This document shows positions 18,999 through 26,960 of a stretch of DNA of 64,000 nt, one piece after another. Source of the stretch: Clostridia bacterium (GTDB lineage: Bacteria; Bacillota; Clostridia; TANB77; CAG-508). Position 1 is the first letter of the stretch. The number at the start of each line of letters is the position of its first letter. The notes under the pieces are model-generated. The model ran no database searches. It saw nothing but the letters and a program-made list of their open reading frames with translations, and was not told the DNA's origin. Where the stretch lies: assembly GCA_017937285.1 (NCBI GenBank), contig JAGBDU010000029.1, positions 1 through 64,000 on the forward strand, read 5' to 3'. The position numbers and the translations under genes are program-made.

Positions 18999-19505
18999 TT
19001 ATATTAAACCTTTTAATAAATGAACTATTACTTTTTGTTTTTCTATATCAATATCTAATATAACTTCTTTGATTGATGGTAAAAGTATTTGCTTTCCAAG
19101 GTCATCTTTTACAACATATATATCTTGTGCTCCAGCGTTGTAGATATCATCTACTTTACCTAAATAATCACCTGTGTCTGTGTAGACATCTGAGCCTAAT
19201 ATATCTGCAATAAAATATGTTCCTTCTTCAAGCTCACGGGCATCTTTTCTATGAATTTTTATATAGCAACCTTTATATTTTTCTGCCATAGTCATATCTT
19301 CAATGCCTTCTAATTTTAAAAGTACCATACCTTTTTGATATTTTACTTCTTCTATTTTCATTTCAATCATATTTTTGTTTTTTACAACTAATATTGATTT
19401 TAGCTCTTCAAATCTTTCTAAATCATCGGTAAAAGGTTTTACTTTTACAAATCCTTTTATTCCAAATGTATTTACTATTTGACCTATTTCAAAATATTCT
19501 TGCAT
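18999..19505 (-). CDS. rimM: 16S rRNA processing/30S maturation factor RimM
   Basis: The 168-residue protein has an N-terminal RimM barrel (FEIGQIVNTFGIKGFVKVKPFTDD) and a C-terminal PRC-barrel (LGKVDDIYNAGAQDIYVV, then QILLPSIKEVILDIDIEKQKVIV). It binds S19 and helps 30S maturation. The order khpA-rimM-trmD-rplS is conserved. Confidence 0.94.
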   Translation of the reverse strand: MQEYFEIGQIVNTFGIKGFVKVKPFTDDLERFEELKSILVVKNKNMIEMKIEEVKYQKGMVLLKLEGIEDMTMAEKYKGCYIKIHRKDARELEEGTYFIADILGSDVYTDTGDYLGKVDDIYNAGAQDIYVVKDDLGKQILLPSIKEVILDIDIEKQKVIVHLLKGLI

Positions 19506-19514
19506 TTTTACCTC

Positions 19515-19745
19515 TTAATCTACGAATTCTATATTTACTTTTTTGCCTTCTTTGGCTGATACAGATTTCATAACAGTTCTTATTGATTTTGCTACTCTTC
19601 CTTGTTTTCCAATAACTTTTCCCATATCATCTTTAGAAACTTTTACTTTATAATCTATATTGTTATCAGCAACAGTTTCTTCTATTGATACTTCTTCTTT
19701 ATTGTCAATAAGGTTAGTAATTATATGTTCTAATATTTCTTTCAT
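19515..19745 (-). CDS. khpA: KH-domain RNA-binding protein KhpA
   Basis: This 76-residue single KH domain has the GxxG loop in DDMGKVIGKQGRVAKSIRTVM. KhpA pairs with KhpB (Jag) as an RNA chaperone linked to cell-wall control. The start at 19745 fits the GAAAGGGG upstream better than 19763. It lies between rpsP and rimM, its standard position in Firmicutes. Confidence 0.93.
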   Translation of the reverse strand: MKEILEHIITNLIDNKEEVSIEETVADNNIDYKVKVSKDDMGKVIGKQGRVAKSIRTVMKSVSAKEGKKVNIEFVD

Positions 19746-19772
19746 AATTTTTACCCCTTTCAAGGCTTAAAA

Positions 19773-20006
19773 TTAGTTAGCTTTTTCGATTAAAGCTTTT
19801 ACTGTGTCTGTTGGTTTTGCACCATTTTTAATCCATGTAGCAACTTTTTCTTTATCTAATACTATTGTTGCTGGATCTGTCATTGGATTATATGTTCCAA
19901 TTTTTTCGATTATTTTTCCATCTCTTGGAGATCTAGAATCTGCAACTACTATATGATAGAATGGAGCTTTTTTAGCACCTTGTCTTTGTAATCTTATTTT
20001 TACCAT
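19773..20006 (-). CDS. rpsP: 30S ribosomal protein S16
   Basis: The 77-residue protein begins [21 protein letters not shown] and carries [19 protein letters not shown], the S16 signature. Length is normal. Fourth gene of the operon from ylxM. Confidence 0.97.
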   Translation of the reverse strand: MVKIRLQRQGAKKAPFYHIVVADSRSPRDGKIIEKIGTYNPMTDPATIVLDKEKVATWIKNGAKPTDTVKALIEKAN

Positions 20007-20023
20007 CTTTCTTTTTCACCTCC

Positions 20024-21385
20024 TTAAAATTTCATATCTTTGAATGCTTCTGTGTCTAAGCCTTTCATGTTTTTCATCATTTTGCGCATTCCTTTTTCAG
20101 ATTTCATTTGTTTCATCATTTTTTGAGTCATATCAAATGATTTCATAAATTTGTTCAATTGTTCTACTGTTGTACCACTACCTTTTGCTATTCTTAATCT
20201 TCTTTGTCCGTTTATTAATTTTGGATTTTTTCTTTCTTCTTTTGTCATTGAACAAATCATTGATTCTATTCTAATAAATTCTTTGTCATCTACTTTTATG
20301 TCATTCATTTTGCTTCCTAATCCTGGTATCATTTTTAATATAGATGAAAAAGATCCCATTTTCTTTATTTGTCTTAGTTGTACTAAATAATCATCTAAAT
20401 CGAATTTATTTTTTCTAAGCTGAGCTTCCAATTTTTCGGCTTCTTCTTCTGTTATTGCTTCTTCTGCTTTTTCTATTATTGAAAGTACATCGCCCATTCC
20501 TAATATTCTTGATGCCATTCTCTCTGGGTGAAACTGCTCTATGTCATTCATTTTTTCACCAGTTGCTATATATTTTATTGGTCTTCCTGTTACTTTTTTT
20601 ACAGATAATGCAGCACCACCACGAGTGTCACCATCTAATTTTGTAAGTACTATACCATCTATTCCAACTGCATCTTTAAAGCTTTCTGCAACGTTTACCG
20701 CTTCTTGACCTGTCATACTATCTACTACTAATAGTATTTCGTGTGGCTTTACTGCTGATTTTAAGTTCTTAAGCTCATCCATTAGCACTTCGTCTATTTG
20801 AAGTCTACCTGCTGTATCTATTATTATTACATCATTTAGTTTGCTTATAGCTTGCTCTATCGCTTGTTTTGATATTTTTACTACATCTTTTGAATTTTCG
20901 TTTGCATATACTGGTATGTTTAATTGTGCTCCTATTACTTGTAATTGTTTTATAGCTGCTGGTCTGTATACATCGCATGCTACTAGTAATGGCTTTTTTC
21001 CATCTTTTCTTAATATGTTTGCAAGTTTTCCGGCTGTTGTTGTTTTACCAGAGCCTTGTAGACCTACCATCATTATTATTGTTGGTGGATTTGGTGATAT
21101 ATTGATTCTTGCATCTGTTCCGCCTAATAATTCTACAAGCTCATCTTTTACTATTTTTATAACTTGTTGCCCTGGTGTTAATGATTTTAATACATCTTGA
21201 CCTAGTGCTTTTTCTTGTATGCTTGCAATAAATTCTTTTACTATTTTATAATTAACATCTGCTTCTAGTAATGCTAATTTTACTTCTCTTAACATTTCTT
21301 TTAAGTCAGATTCTGTTATACGTGCTTTTCCTTTAAATTTTCTAGCTATATTTTGAAATTTTGAAGATAATCCCTCAAATGCCAT
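20024..21385 (-). CDS. ffh: Signal recognition particle GTPase Ffh
   Basis: This 453-residue SRP54 homologue targets nascent membrane proteins to FtsY. The N domain occupies about 1-85. The G domain has VGLQGSGKTTTAGKLA, DTAGRLQIDEVLM and LTKLDGDTRGG. The Met-rich M domain follows from about 300 (MKSFDMTQKMMKQMKSEKG near the end). ylxM lies immediately upstream with a 19-base gap. Confidence 0.97.
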   Translation of the reverse strand: MAFEGLSSKFQNIARKFKGKARITESDLKEMLREVKLALLEADVNYKIVKEFIASIQEKALGQDVLKSLTPGQQVIKIVKDELVELLGGTDARINISPNPPTIIMMVGLQGSGKTTTAGKLANILRKDGKKPLLVACDVYRPAAIKQLQVIGAQLNIPVYANENSKDVVKISKQAIEQAISKLNDVIIIDTAGRLQIDEVLMDELKNLKSAVKPHEILLVVDSMTGQEAVNVAESFKDAVGIDGIVLTKLDGDTRGGAALSVKKVTGRPIKYIATGEKMNDIEQFHPERMASRILGMGDVLSIIEKAEEAITEEEAEKLEAQLRKNKFDLDDYLVQLRQIKKMGSFSSILKMIPGLGSKMNDIKVDDKEFIRIESMICSMTKEERKNPKLINGQRRLRIAKGSGTTVEQLNKFMKSFDMTQKMMKQMKSEKGMRKMMKNMKGLDTEAFKDMKF

Positions 21386-21404
21386 TTGAAGTTCCTCCTA
21401 TCTT

Positions 21405-21743
21405 TTATAATAATTGTTTTAGTTGTTTTTTTATTTTTTCTATCTGCGCTTTTTTTAATATTTTATTTTCAGATTCTTCTAGATTTTTTATTATATTTTC
21501 TATTACTTTTTCTTGATTTAATATTTTTTCCATTAATAATAATTTTTCTTCTATTTCTATTAGTTTGTTTTTTGCTTTATTTATTACATCATTTACTGCT
21601 TGTCTTGTTATGTTGTTGTTTTCTGCTATTTCTGAAAGTGATAAATCGTTGTTGTAGTAGTCATCTAATATTTGGTATTGTTTTTCTGTTAGTAATTTGC
21701 CATATATTTGGCATAATATGCTTATTTTTATCTTTTCTTCCAT
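21405..21743 (-). CDS. ylxM: YlxM-family DNA-binding protein (UPF0122)
   Basis: The 112-residue sigma-4-like helix-turn-helix protein has LTEKQYQILDDYYNNDLSLSE and the recognition part NNITRQAVNDVINKAKNKL. It is always next to ffh and is thought to modulate the SRP pathway. The start at 21743 (MEEKIKISIL) matches the family; the longer reading adds a Lys-rich tail without support. Confidence 0.9.
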   Translation of the reverse strand: MEEKIKISILCQIYGKLLTEKQYQILDDYYNNDLSLSEIAENNNITRQAVNDVINKAKNKLIEIEEKLLLMEKILNQEKVIENIIKNLEESENKILKKAQIEKIKKQLKQLL

Positions 21744-21797
21744 AGTTTGTTTTTTATTTCCTTTCTTGAGAGTTTGATTTTTTGCTCTTCTCAAAAA

Positions 21798-21842
21798 AAT
21801 GTAATGTATATCTACTTTACATTATTTTTTTAAATTTGTCAA
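21798..21842 (-). promoter_or_regulatory. Promoter of the ylxM-ffh operon with a palindrome over the -10
   Basis: On the minus strand TTGACA (21842-21837), a 17-base spacer and TAAAGT (21819-21814) form a promoter. The 26-base sequence 21798-21823, which spans the -10, is a near-perfect palindrome (AATGTAA at one end, TTACATT at the other, GTA-TAC inside), so it may be an operator. Confidence 0.6.
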
Positions 21843-21882
21843 GTAGTTTTGCATTACTTTTAAATTTTTTTCATTAAATTTG

Positions 21883-22098
21883 TTACAGTTCAGGTGCCTT
21901 AAGATAAACCGTTCCAAAGCAATTATATTATAAAAAATTCCGTTCCTTACTGGTCGGCAGGCTAAAGTTGTTATATATGAATAAGTATGTGCCTTAAAAT
22001 ATTGGCTGGCAGTAAGGTCCTATGGCTCCAAAACGAGCTAAGTCACTGCATTTTTTATAATATAATTCCTTTTACACTGCTCTAAAAAAGTAACTGTG
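21883..22098. repeat. Dispersed repeat, long MITE-like copy with terminal inverted arms
   Basis: The left arm (ttacagttcag...gttccaaagcaatt, attatattataaaaaa) and the right arm, read on the other strand (cacagttacttttttagagc...gtaaaaggaatt, atattataaaaaa), face each other around about 110 bases. The core is less AT-rich and contains a nested inverted pair (ccttactg at 21945 and cagtaagg at 22010). It has no ORF. The shorter copies elsewhere may be deletion derivatives. Confidence 0.65.
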
Positions 22099-22194
22099 AA
22101 AGTTAATGTAAATTTTAACGATTTTCTATAATTTTGCTACTATTATTTAATAAATTTGTCAAAACTCTCCGTCTTGTATTAGTGATAAAATAAA

Positions 22195-22211
22195 AATGTA
22201 CAATTTTGTAC
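22195..22211. promoter_or_regulatory. Short palindrome tgtacaattttgtaca
   Basis: This near-perfect 16-base palindrome lies past the terminator of orf293, in the spacer to the MITE-like copy. It may be an operator-like site with no assigned promoter. Confidence 0.25.
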
Positions 22212-22261
22212 AAAAATATTTTGCTTCAATTTTACATTTTTGTATTTACAATAATATTAGA

Positions 22262-22292
22262 AAAAAAACAGGCATTTCTGCCTGTTTTTTTC
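22262..22292 (-). terminator. Terminator of orf293
   Basis: AAAAAACAGGCA-tttc-TGCCTGTTTTTT is a strong hairpin with A and T runs on both sides, eight bases past the stop codon. It can work in both directions. Confidence 0.9.
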
Positions 22293-22299
22293 AATACTT

Positions 22300-23181
22300 T
22301 TATTCTGCCTCGTTTGCCTCCTTTAAAGCTTCCATCTGACTTTTGGTCGGTACATATCCATAGCGCTCTAAGTCTTCAATTGCCTTGTCTATGTCTCCAC
22401 TATAGGCATCAATCAATATCTGCCATTGATCATTGCCCATATCTCGATGTTCATTCATCGTTTGAGAATACAACATGAGTTTTTGAACATTATCATCAGG
22501 TTTAAAGACTTTAGTAAAAATCGAATACCCAAATATATCGACTATTTTGTTTATGTCGAGGCATATTTGGTTCGATATTATTTTCATTAAAATTGCATAC
22601 AGGTCTTCATCTCTATATGCAGGCTTGCCCTTTGCAATTAATGTAAGGAATGCGTCGTCTCTCCACAAATGATTTGGAATCTTTTCAACGCAATCTTTCA
22701 TTATTTGCGTATTTTGGCACTTGCACATTACTCGAACCAGTTCTTCTGGTGTCAACTCAGATTCTATTATATTATCATATAATATTTCTAAACTTTTCTT
22801 GTCAAACTCTCCTTCTACGAAAAGTGTGACAATCTGATGATGCTTCAAGAGATGAACATATCTCAATAGCGTCTTGTGGAACCATTTGCGTTTCAAGCCT
22901 GCTTCAAAAAGAGGGTCATTCATTTCCATGATTCCCATCATTTCAAATGAAATACCTGCATCTAGCAGTGCTCCGTAATGTTCTCGGTTAAGGGACCGCT
23001 TTATACATTTCCAAAACTTACAAAAGTTTTTCTGATTTACCTTCTCTTTTATTATGAAGAGAAGGAAATCATCCCATAACCATAAAAACTCTGGCAGTTC
23101 GTCAAATTCTTCGCTATTAATAGCATCTTTGACGAATTCAATAAAGTATTTTTTCATTTTTTTCATTTGTGTTTCCTCCAT
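22300..23181 (-). CDS. Hypothetical protein, 293 aa, GC-richer orphan cassette
   Basis: I do not recognise the family. The protein is helical-looking, with many Leu, Trp, His and Cys and repeated short helices (DELPEFLWLWDDFLLFII, LTPEELVRVMCKCQ, NDQWQILIDAYSGDIDKAIEDL). It has no membrane segment or catalytic motif and may be an alpha-solenoid. Base and codon use differ from the neighbours: more G+C, frequent CGA/CGC/CAG/CTC, and an in-frame CGG at 22998-22996 (read as Arg, no shift). It has its own promoter and strong terminator, so it reads as a recently acquired monocistronic cassette. Confidence 0.7.
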   Translation of the reverse strand: MEETQMKKMKKYFIEFVKDAINSEEFDELPEFLWLWDDFLLFIIKEKVNQKNFCKFWKCIKRSLNREHYGALLDAGISFEMMGIMEMNDPLFEAGLKRKWFHKTLLRYVHLLKHHQIVTLFVEGEFDKKSLEILYDNIIESELTPEELVRVMCKCQNTQIMKDCVEKIPNHLWRDDAFLTLIAKGKPAYRDEDLYAILMKIISNQICLDINKIVDIFGYSIFTKVFKPDDNVQKLMLYSQTMNEHRDMGNDQWQILIDAYSGDIDKAIEDLERYGYVPTKSQMEALKEANEAE

Positions 23182-23297
23182 TCGGATACTACATATAGCA
23201 GTATCATTTTTTTGTTTTGTTTGTCTTCCTACTATATGTAAACTATCTTTCGATAGTGAAATAGAAATTAAGTCCCCTATCTAGGGTTATATAATAT

Positions 23298-23326
23298 ATT
23301 GTACCAAATTTCTATTGGAAAGTCAA
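23298..23326 (-). promoter_or_regulatory. Promoter of orf293
   Basis: TTGACT (23326-23321), a 17-base spacer and TACAAT (23303-23298). The about 120-base leader that follows has complementary segments (acatatag and ctatatgt) that can pair shortly before the start codon. Confidence 0.7.
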
Positions 23327-23449
23327 ATTTATGTATACTAAAAATAGCATATAATATATGTAAAATGTTAGTCGACAAACACATCCATATATTTATATGC
23401 TATTATTAAATAATACTACATTTTATTAAAGATTTACATTTACGAAATT

Positions 23450-24010
23450 TTATTGTTTTTTATTTCTTATATAATCACCTTCAAATTCCTCAGCAAGAAT
23501 ATCCATAGAAATTGAATCATAATATTTTCCATTAACAAATTTACATTTTCTTCTTCTTCCATATTCTTTAAAACCACATTTTTTATAGCATTTTAGTGCT
23601 CTTTCATTAAAAGACATTAAATCTAATTTTATGTTATTTAAATTCATATATTTAAAACCATATTCTAAAATCAATTTGATGGCCTCTGTTCCATATCCTT
23701 TGCTTCTATAATCTTTATCTCCTATAAATATTCCTAATGTTGCTGTTCTATTGATAAAATCAACATTTTCTAATGATACTGTTCCTATCATTTTATCATG
23801 GTCTAATGTAACTATTGCAAATGTAGCTATTGGACTATTATTTTTCTCTAGAAATTCTTTTTCGCCTTCCAAAGATATTAAATTTCCACTTTTTCCTATA
23901 TAATCTGTTGTTTCAAAGTCATTTAACCATTCTGTAAAAATTTCGTAATCTTCTGTGTTTCTTGGTGATAAATAAATTCTATCTCCTAGTAATTTTTTAA
24001 AATATTTCAT
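23450..24010 (-). CDS. GNAT acetyltransferase, RimJ/RimL type
   Basis: The 186-residue protein has the typical beginning DRIYLSPRNTEDYEIFTEWLND, the acetyl-CoA loop DKDYRSKGYGTEAIKLILEYGF near residue 100, and the NERALKCYKKCGFKEYGRRR end. The substrate could be a ribosomal protein N-terminus, an antibiotic or a polyamine; sequence does not decide. It lies upstream of the dCMP deaminase cluster on the same strand. Confidence 0.82.
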   Translation of the reverse strand: MKYFKKLLGDRIYLSPRNTEDYEIFTEWLNDFETTDYIGKSGNLISLEGEKEFLEKNNSPIATFAIVTLDHDKMIGTVSLENVDFINRTATLGIFIGDKDYRSKGYGTEAIKLILEYGFKYMNLNNIKLDLMSFNERALKCYKKCGFKEYGRRRKCKFVNGKYYDSISMDILAEEFEGDYIRNKKQ

Positions 24011-24079
24011 ATACTATCCCCTTTCTTCGTAAGTATAAAAATAAAAGTCTTACAAAGGATTCTTTTATTTTTATAATAC

Positions 24080-24565
24080 TTATAAATCTAATTTTACCTC
24101 AATATTGCTTTCTTCATATTTTCTATACTTTACTCCACAATAATCTAGCATTTTTTTTGACACTATATTTCCCTCTGTTCCATTATATTTGTCAGATTTA
24201 TATATTATTTTTTTTATTCCACATTGTATTATTGCTTTTGCACATTCGTTACATGGAAATAAATCAACATATATTCTTGCACCTTCTAATATTGAACCTT
24301 TATTATTTAGTATTGCATTTAATTCTGCATGGCATACATATGCATATTTTGTATGTAAAAAATCTCCTTCTCTATCCCATGGCATGTGTTTATCATCATA
24401 GCCATTTGGTGCTCCATTATATCCTACTGATAATATTTTGTTATCTTTGCTTACTATACAAGCTCCTACTTGTGTATTTGGATCTTTGCTCCTTTGGGCT
24501 GATAGCATTGCTATTCCCATAAAATATGCATCCCATCCTATATAATCTTCTCTTTTTTCTTGCAT
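24080..24565 (-). CDS. dCMP deaminase (ComEB-like)
   Basis: This 161-residue zinc deaminase makes dUMP from dCMP for dTMP synthesis. The zinc ligands are His in YVCHAELNAILN (with the catalytic Glu) near residue 79, and the two Cys of LFPCNECAKAIIQ near 107-110. The beginning WDAYFMGIAMLSAQRSKDPNT and YNGAPNGYDD are characteristic. The short C-terminal tail is family-specific. Confidence 0.92.
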   Translation of the reverse strand: MQEKREDYIGWDAYFMGIAMLSAQRSKDPNTQVGACIVSKDNKILSVGYNGAPNGYDDKHMPWDREGDFLHTKYAYVCHAELNAILNNKGSILEGARIYVDLFPCNECAKAIIQCGIKKIIYKSDKYNGTEGNIVSKKMLDYCGVKYRKYEESNIEVKLDL

Positions 24566-24651
24566 AATTTTTACTCCTTTTTATTTAATCTCTTTAATAT
24601 CCAATTATATATATTACTATAAGTCTAATTAATGCTGAATTAATTGATAGT

Positions 24652-24698
24652 CACAGCTAAAAGTGCGCCGTTCCAAAAGGATTATATTATAAAAAAAT
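24652..24698. repeat. Dispersed hairpin repeat copy
   Basis: cacagctaaaagtgc, gccgttccaaaagg and attatattataaaaaa match the left arm. The copy lies in the spacer between dinB and the dCMP deaminase gene. Confidence 0.6.
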
Positions 24699-24823
24699 AA
24701 CGGTGAATAGTAACACTTGATAATCTTTTGAATTTATTAATTTTTCTTTCAATACATTCCTCATTGTTAAATTTTATAATTAATTTTAAATATTCTATCA
24801 CTATTTTTATAATAAATAAACTA

Positions 24824-26036
24824 TTATTCTTTTAATTTTACAATTTTTTCAACATTCATTTTTCCTGCCCTTGTTATACTATTATTTCCATATTTTTCAT
24901 TCAATAAATCGATTATTTTATCTAATTTTCTTTGCTTTTCATCGCCTTTATTTTCAAATAATGATAATTGATGTTCTTCACTATCTACTAAATTATCTAA
25001 TCTTAAACCTATTAATCTTATTAAATCTCCGCTTCTTATACATTTCTTCAAATAATGATTTTGCTTTTGAAAATACCTCTTTTGTACTATCTGTTGCAAA
25101 GTTTAGCTTACCTTGATGTGAATATTCTTCAAAATTATTTGTTCTAAGCTGAATATTTACTGTACGTGCTAATAGATTATATTTTCTTAATCTTTTTGTT
25201 ACTTGCTCTGCTAATGCTAATAAAACTTCCTCTAGCTTTTCTTCGTTATTAATATCTGCTGGTAATGTTACTGAGTTTCCTACACATTTTGGTAGCTCTT
25301 CTATATATACTACTTCTGAATTATCAATTCCATTTGCATATTCCCACATGAGTTTACCATGTTTTCCAAATAATTTTATTAATTTATTTTTATCAGTTTT
25401 TGCTAAATCTCCTATTGTTTTAATTCCCATATTATATAGTTTGGGTACTGTTTTTTTACCTAGCATAAATAGCTCTTTTACTGGTAAATTCCACATTTTA
25501 GTTGGAATTTCGTTTTTATATAGTGTATGTACTCTATCTGGCTTTGTAAAATCTGACGCCATTTTTGCTAATAACTTATTATTTGCCACTCCTACATTTA
25601 CTGTAAAACCTAACTCTTTTTTAGCTCTTTTATTTATTTCAATTGCCTTGTTTAATAATGTATCATTCATCAAATATTCTGTCATATCTAAAAAACATTC
25701 GTCTATACTATATCGCTCTATTTTATCTGTATAGTTTAATAATAAATTGTATAATTTATTTGAATATTCTTTATATTTACTATAATTTAAAGGTGGATAT
25801 ATTACGAGATTTTTGCATTTTAATCGTGCTTGATATAATGTTTCTCCTGTTGATATTCCACATTCTTTTGCTTTCATACTTTTAGCAAGTACTATTCCTG
25901 CCCTTCGTGATTCATCCCCACCTATTATGGCTGGTATTTCTCTTATGTCTATTGTTGACCCATTTTTTAGCATTTCTACTGCAGACCAACTTAAAAATGC
26001 ATTATTTACATCAACATGTAATATTTGTTTATCCAT
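24824..26036 (-). CDS. dinB: Y-family DNA polymerase IV, read through a +1 frameshift at CGGA
   Basis: This is a translesion polymerase. HVDVNNAFLSWSAVEML carries the first catalytic Asp, and IERYSIDECFLDMT carries the second Asp and Glu. The HhH region is NMGIKTIGDLAK, followed by the little finger. Frame one ends shortly after LFEEMYKK, where CGG lies at 25031-25029. Dropping one C gives LFEEMYKK-G-DLIRLIGLRLDNLV, which matches the family's G-x-x-IRLLG pattern, and adds the normal last 90 residues. The total is about 403 residues, standard for DinB. The unshifted protein would lose the end of the little finger and the likely clamp-binding segment QLSLF. Confidence 0.87.
25028..25031 (-). 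other. CGGA +1 frameshift site in dinB
   Basis: Frame zero reads TAT AAG AAG CGG AGA TTT; the working frame reads TAT AAG AAG (C) GGA GAT TTA. The unshifted frame closes 13 codons later. Confidence 0.8.
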
Positions 26037-26118
26037 AAAATCACCGCTTTTATTATAGAACTTTTGTTTGTTTTTGTCAATGCTACAATAACTTTTAACA
26101 GGACTAAATCATGAAACT

Positions 26119-26781
26119 TTAATCCTTGGCCAAAGTTATTATTCCTATTCTCTTACAATTTGAATTAGATAACATTTTTGCACATTCATTTACCGTACTA
26201 CCTGTCGTATATACATCATCTAATAATAGTAATTTTTTATTTTCTAAATTATCATTATTAAACTTTATTAGTTTATACGCATTATTAACATTTTCTATAC
26301 GTTGCTCTTTTGTTAATGTACTTTGTGGTTTTATATTTTTAATTTTTTCAATTATATCTGTTTTTAGCTCTATATTTTTTAATTTTCTTGCTATTTCTTT
26401 TGCAATTAATTCACTTTGATTATATCCACGTGATTTGCGTCTTTTTTTATGAATTGGTACTGGAATAATCATATCAAATTCTTTTATATAATTACATACA
26501 GATTCATCTGATAAAATTATTTGCGTAAATGTTCTGTATAAATATGACTTATCATTAAATTTATAATCTATAATTTTTTCTCTTACTTCATCTTTATACT
26601 CAAATAGCCATAAATGTGTTGTAAAAAATTTATCTTCATATTCATTTATTTTATTTAATTGCCTTGTTTTTAAATAATTTGAACAATACTTGCATAAATA
26701 TGAATCTGTTATTTCACCACAAAAGCCACATGCTGGCGGAAAAAATAAATTGAGAGCACTTTCAATTAGATTCTTTTTCAT
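26119..26781 (-). CDS. comF: ComF-family phosphoribosyltransferase-like protein
   Basis: The 220-residue protein has an N-terminal zinc ribbon (CGFCGEITDSYLCKYC) and a C-terminal type I PRTase fold with the PRPP loop LLLDDVYTTGSTVNECA. It has PVPIHKKRRKSRGYNQSELIAKEIA, the ComF signature. It is linked to DNA uptake in competent species. ATG 26781 follows GAAGGAGG; the reading from 26850 adds 23 residues encoded by a repeat-like stretch and is unlikely. Confidence 0.9.
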   Translation of the reverse strand: MKKNLIESALNLFFPPACGFCGEITDSYLCKYCSNYLKTRQLNKINEYEDKFFTTHLWLFEYKDEVREKIIDYKFNDKSYLYRTFTQIILSDESVCNYIKEFDMIIPVPIHKKRRKSRGYNQSELIAKEIARKLKNIELKTDIIEKIKNIKPQSTLTKEQRIENVNNAYKLIKFNNDNLENKKLLLLDDVYTTGSTVNECAKMLSNSNCKRIGIITLAKD

Positions 26782-26960
26782 AAAACCTCCTTCAAATTGC
26801 CCCCAATTTTTAACAAGTAGCGTAGTCTGAAACCTTGGTGTATGCATCAATTTTAAACTTCCTTAAATTATGAAATGATTTATTAAATTTAACATAATAC
26901 ATACATCAAAATTTCAGATAACTGATTTTTAATCTATTTTATCTAACTTAATTACTTTTA

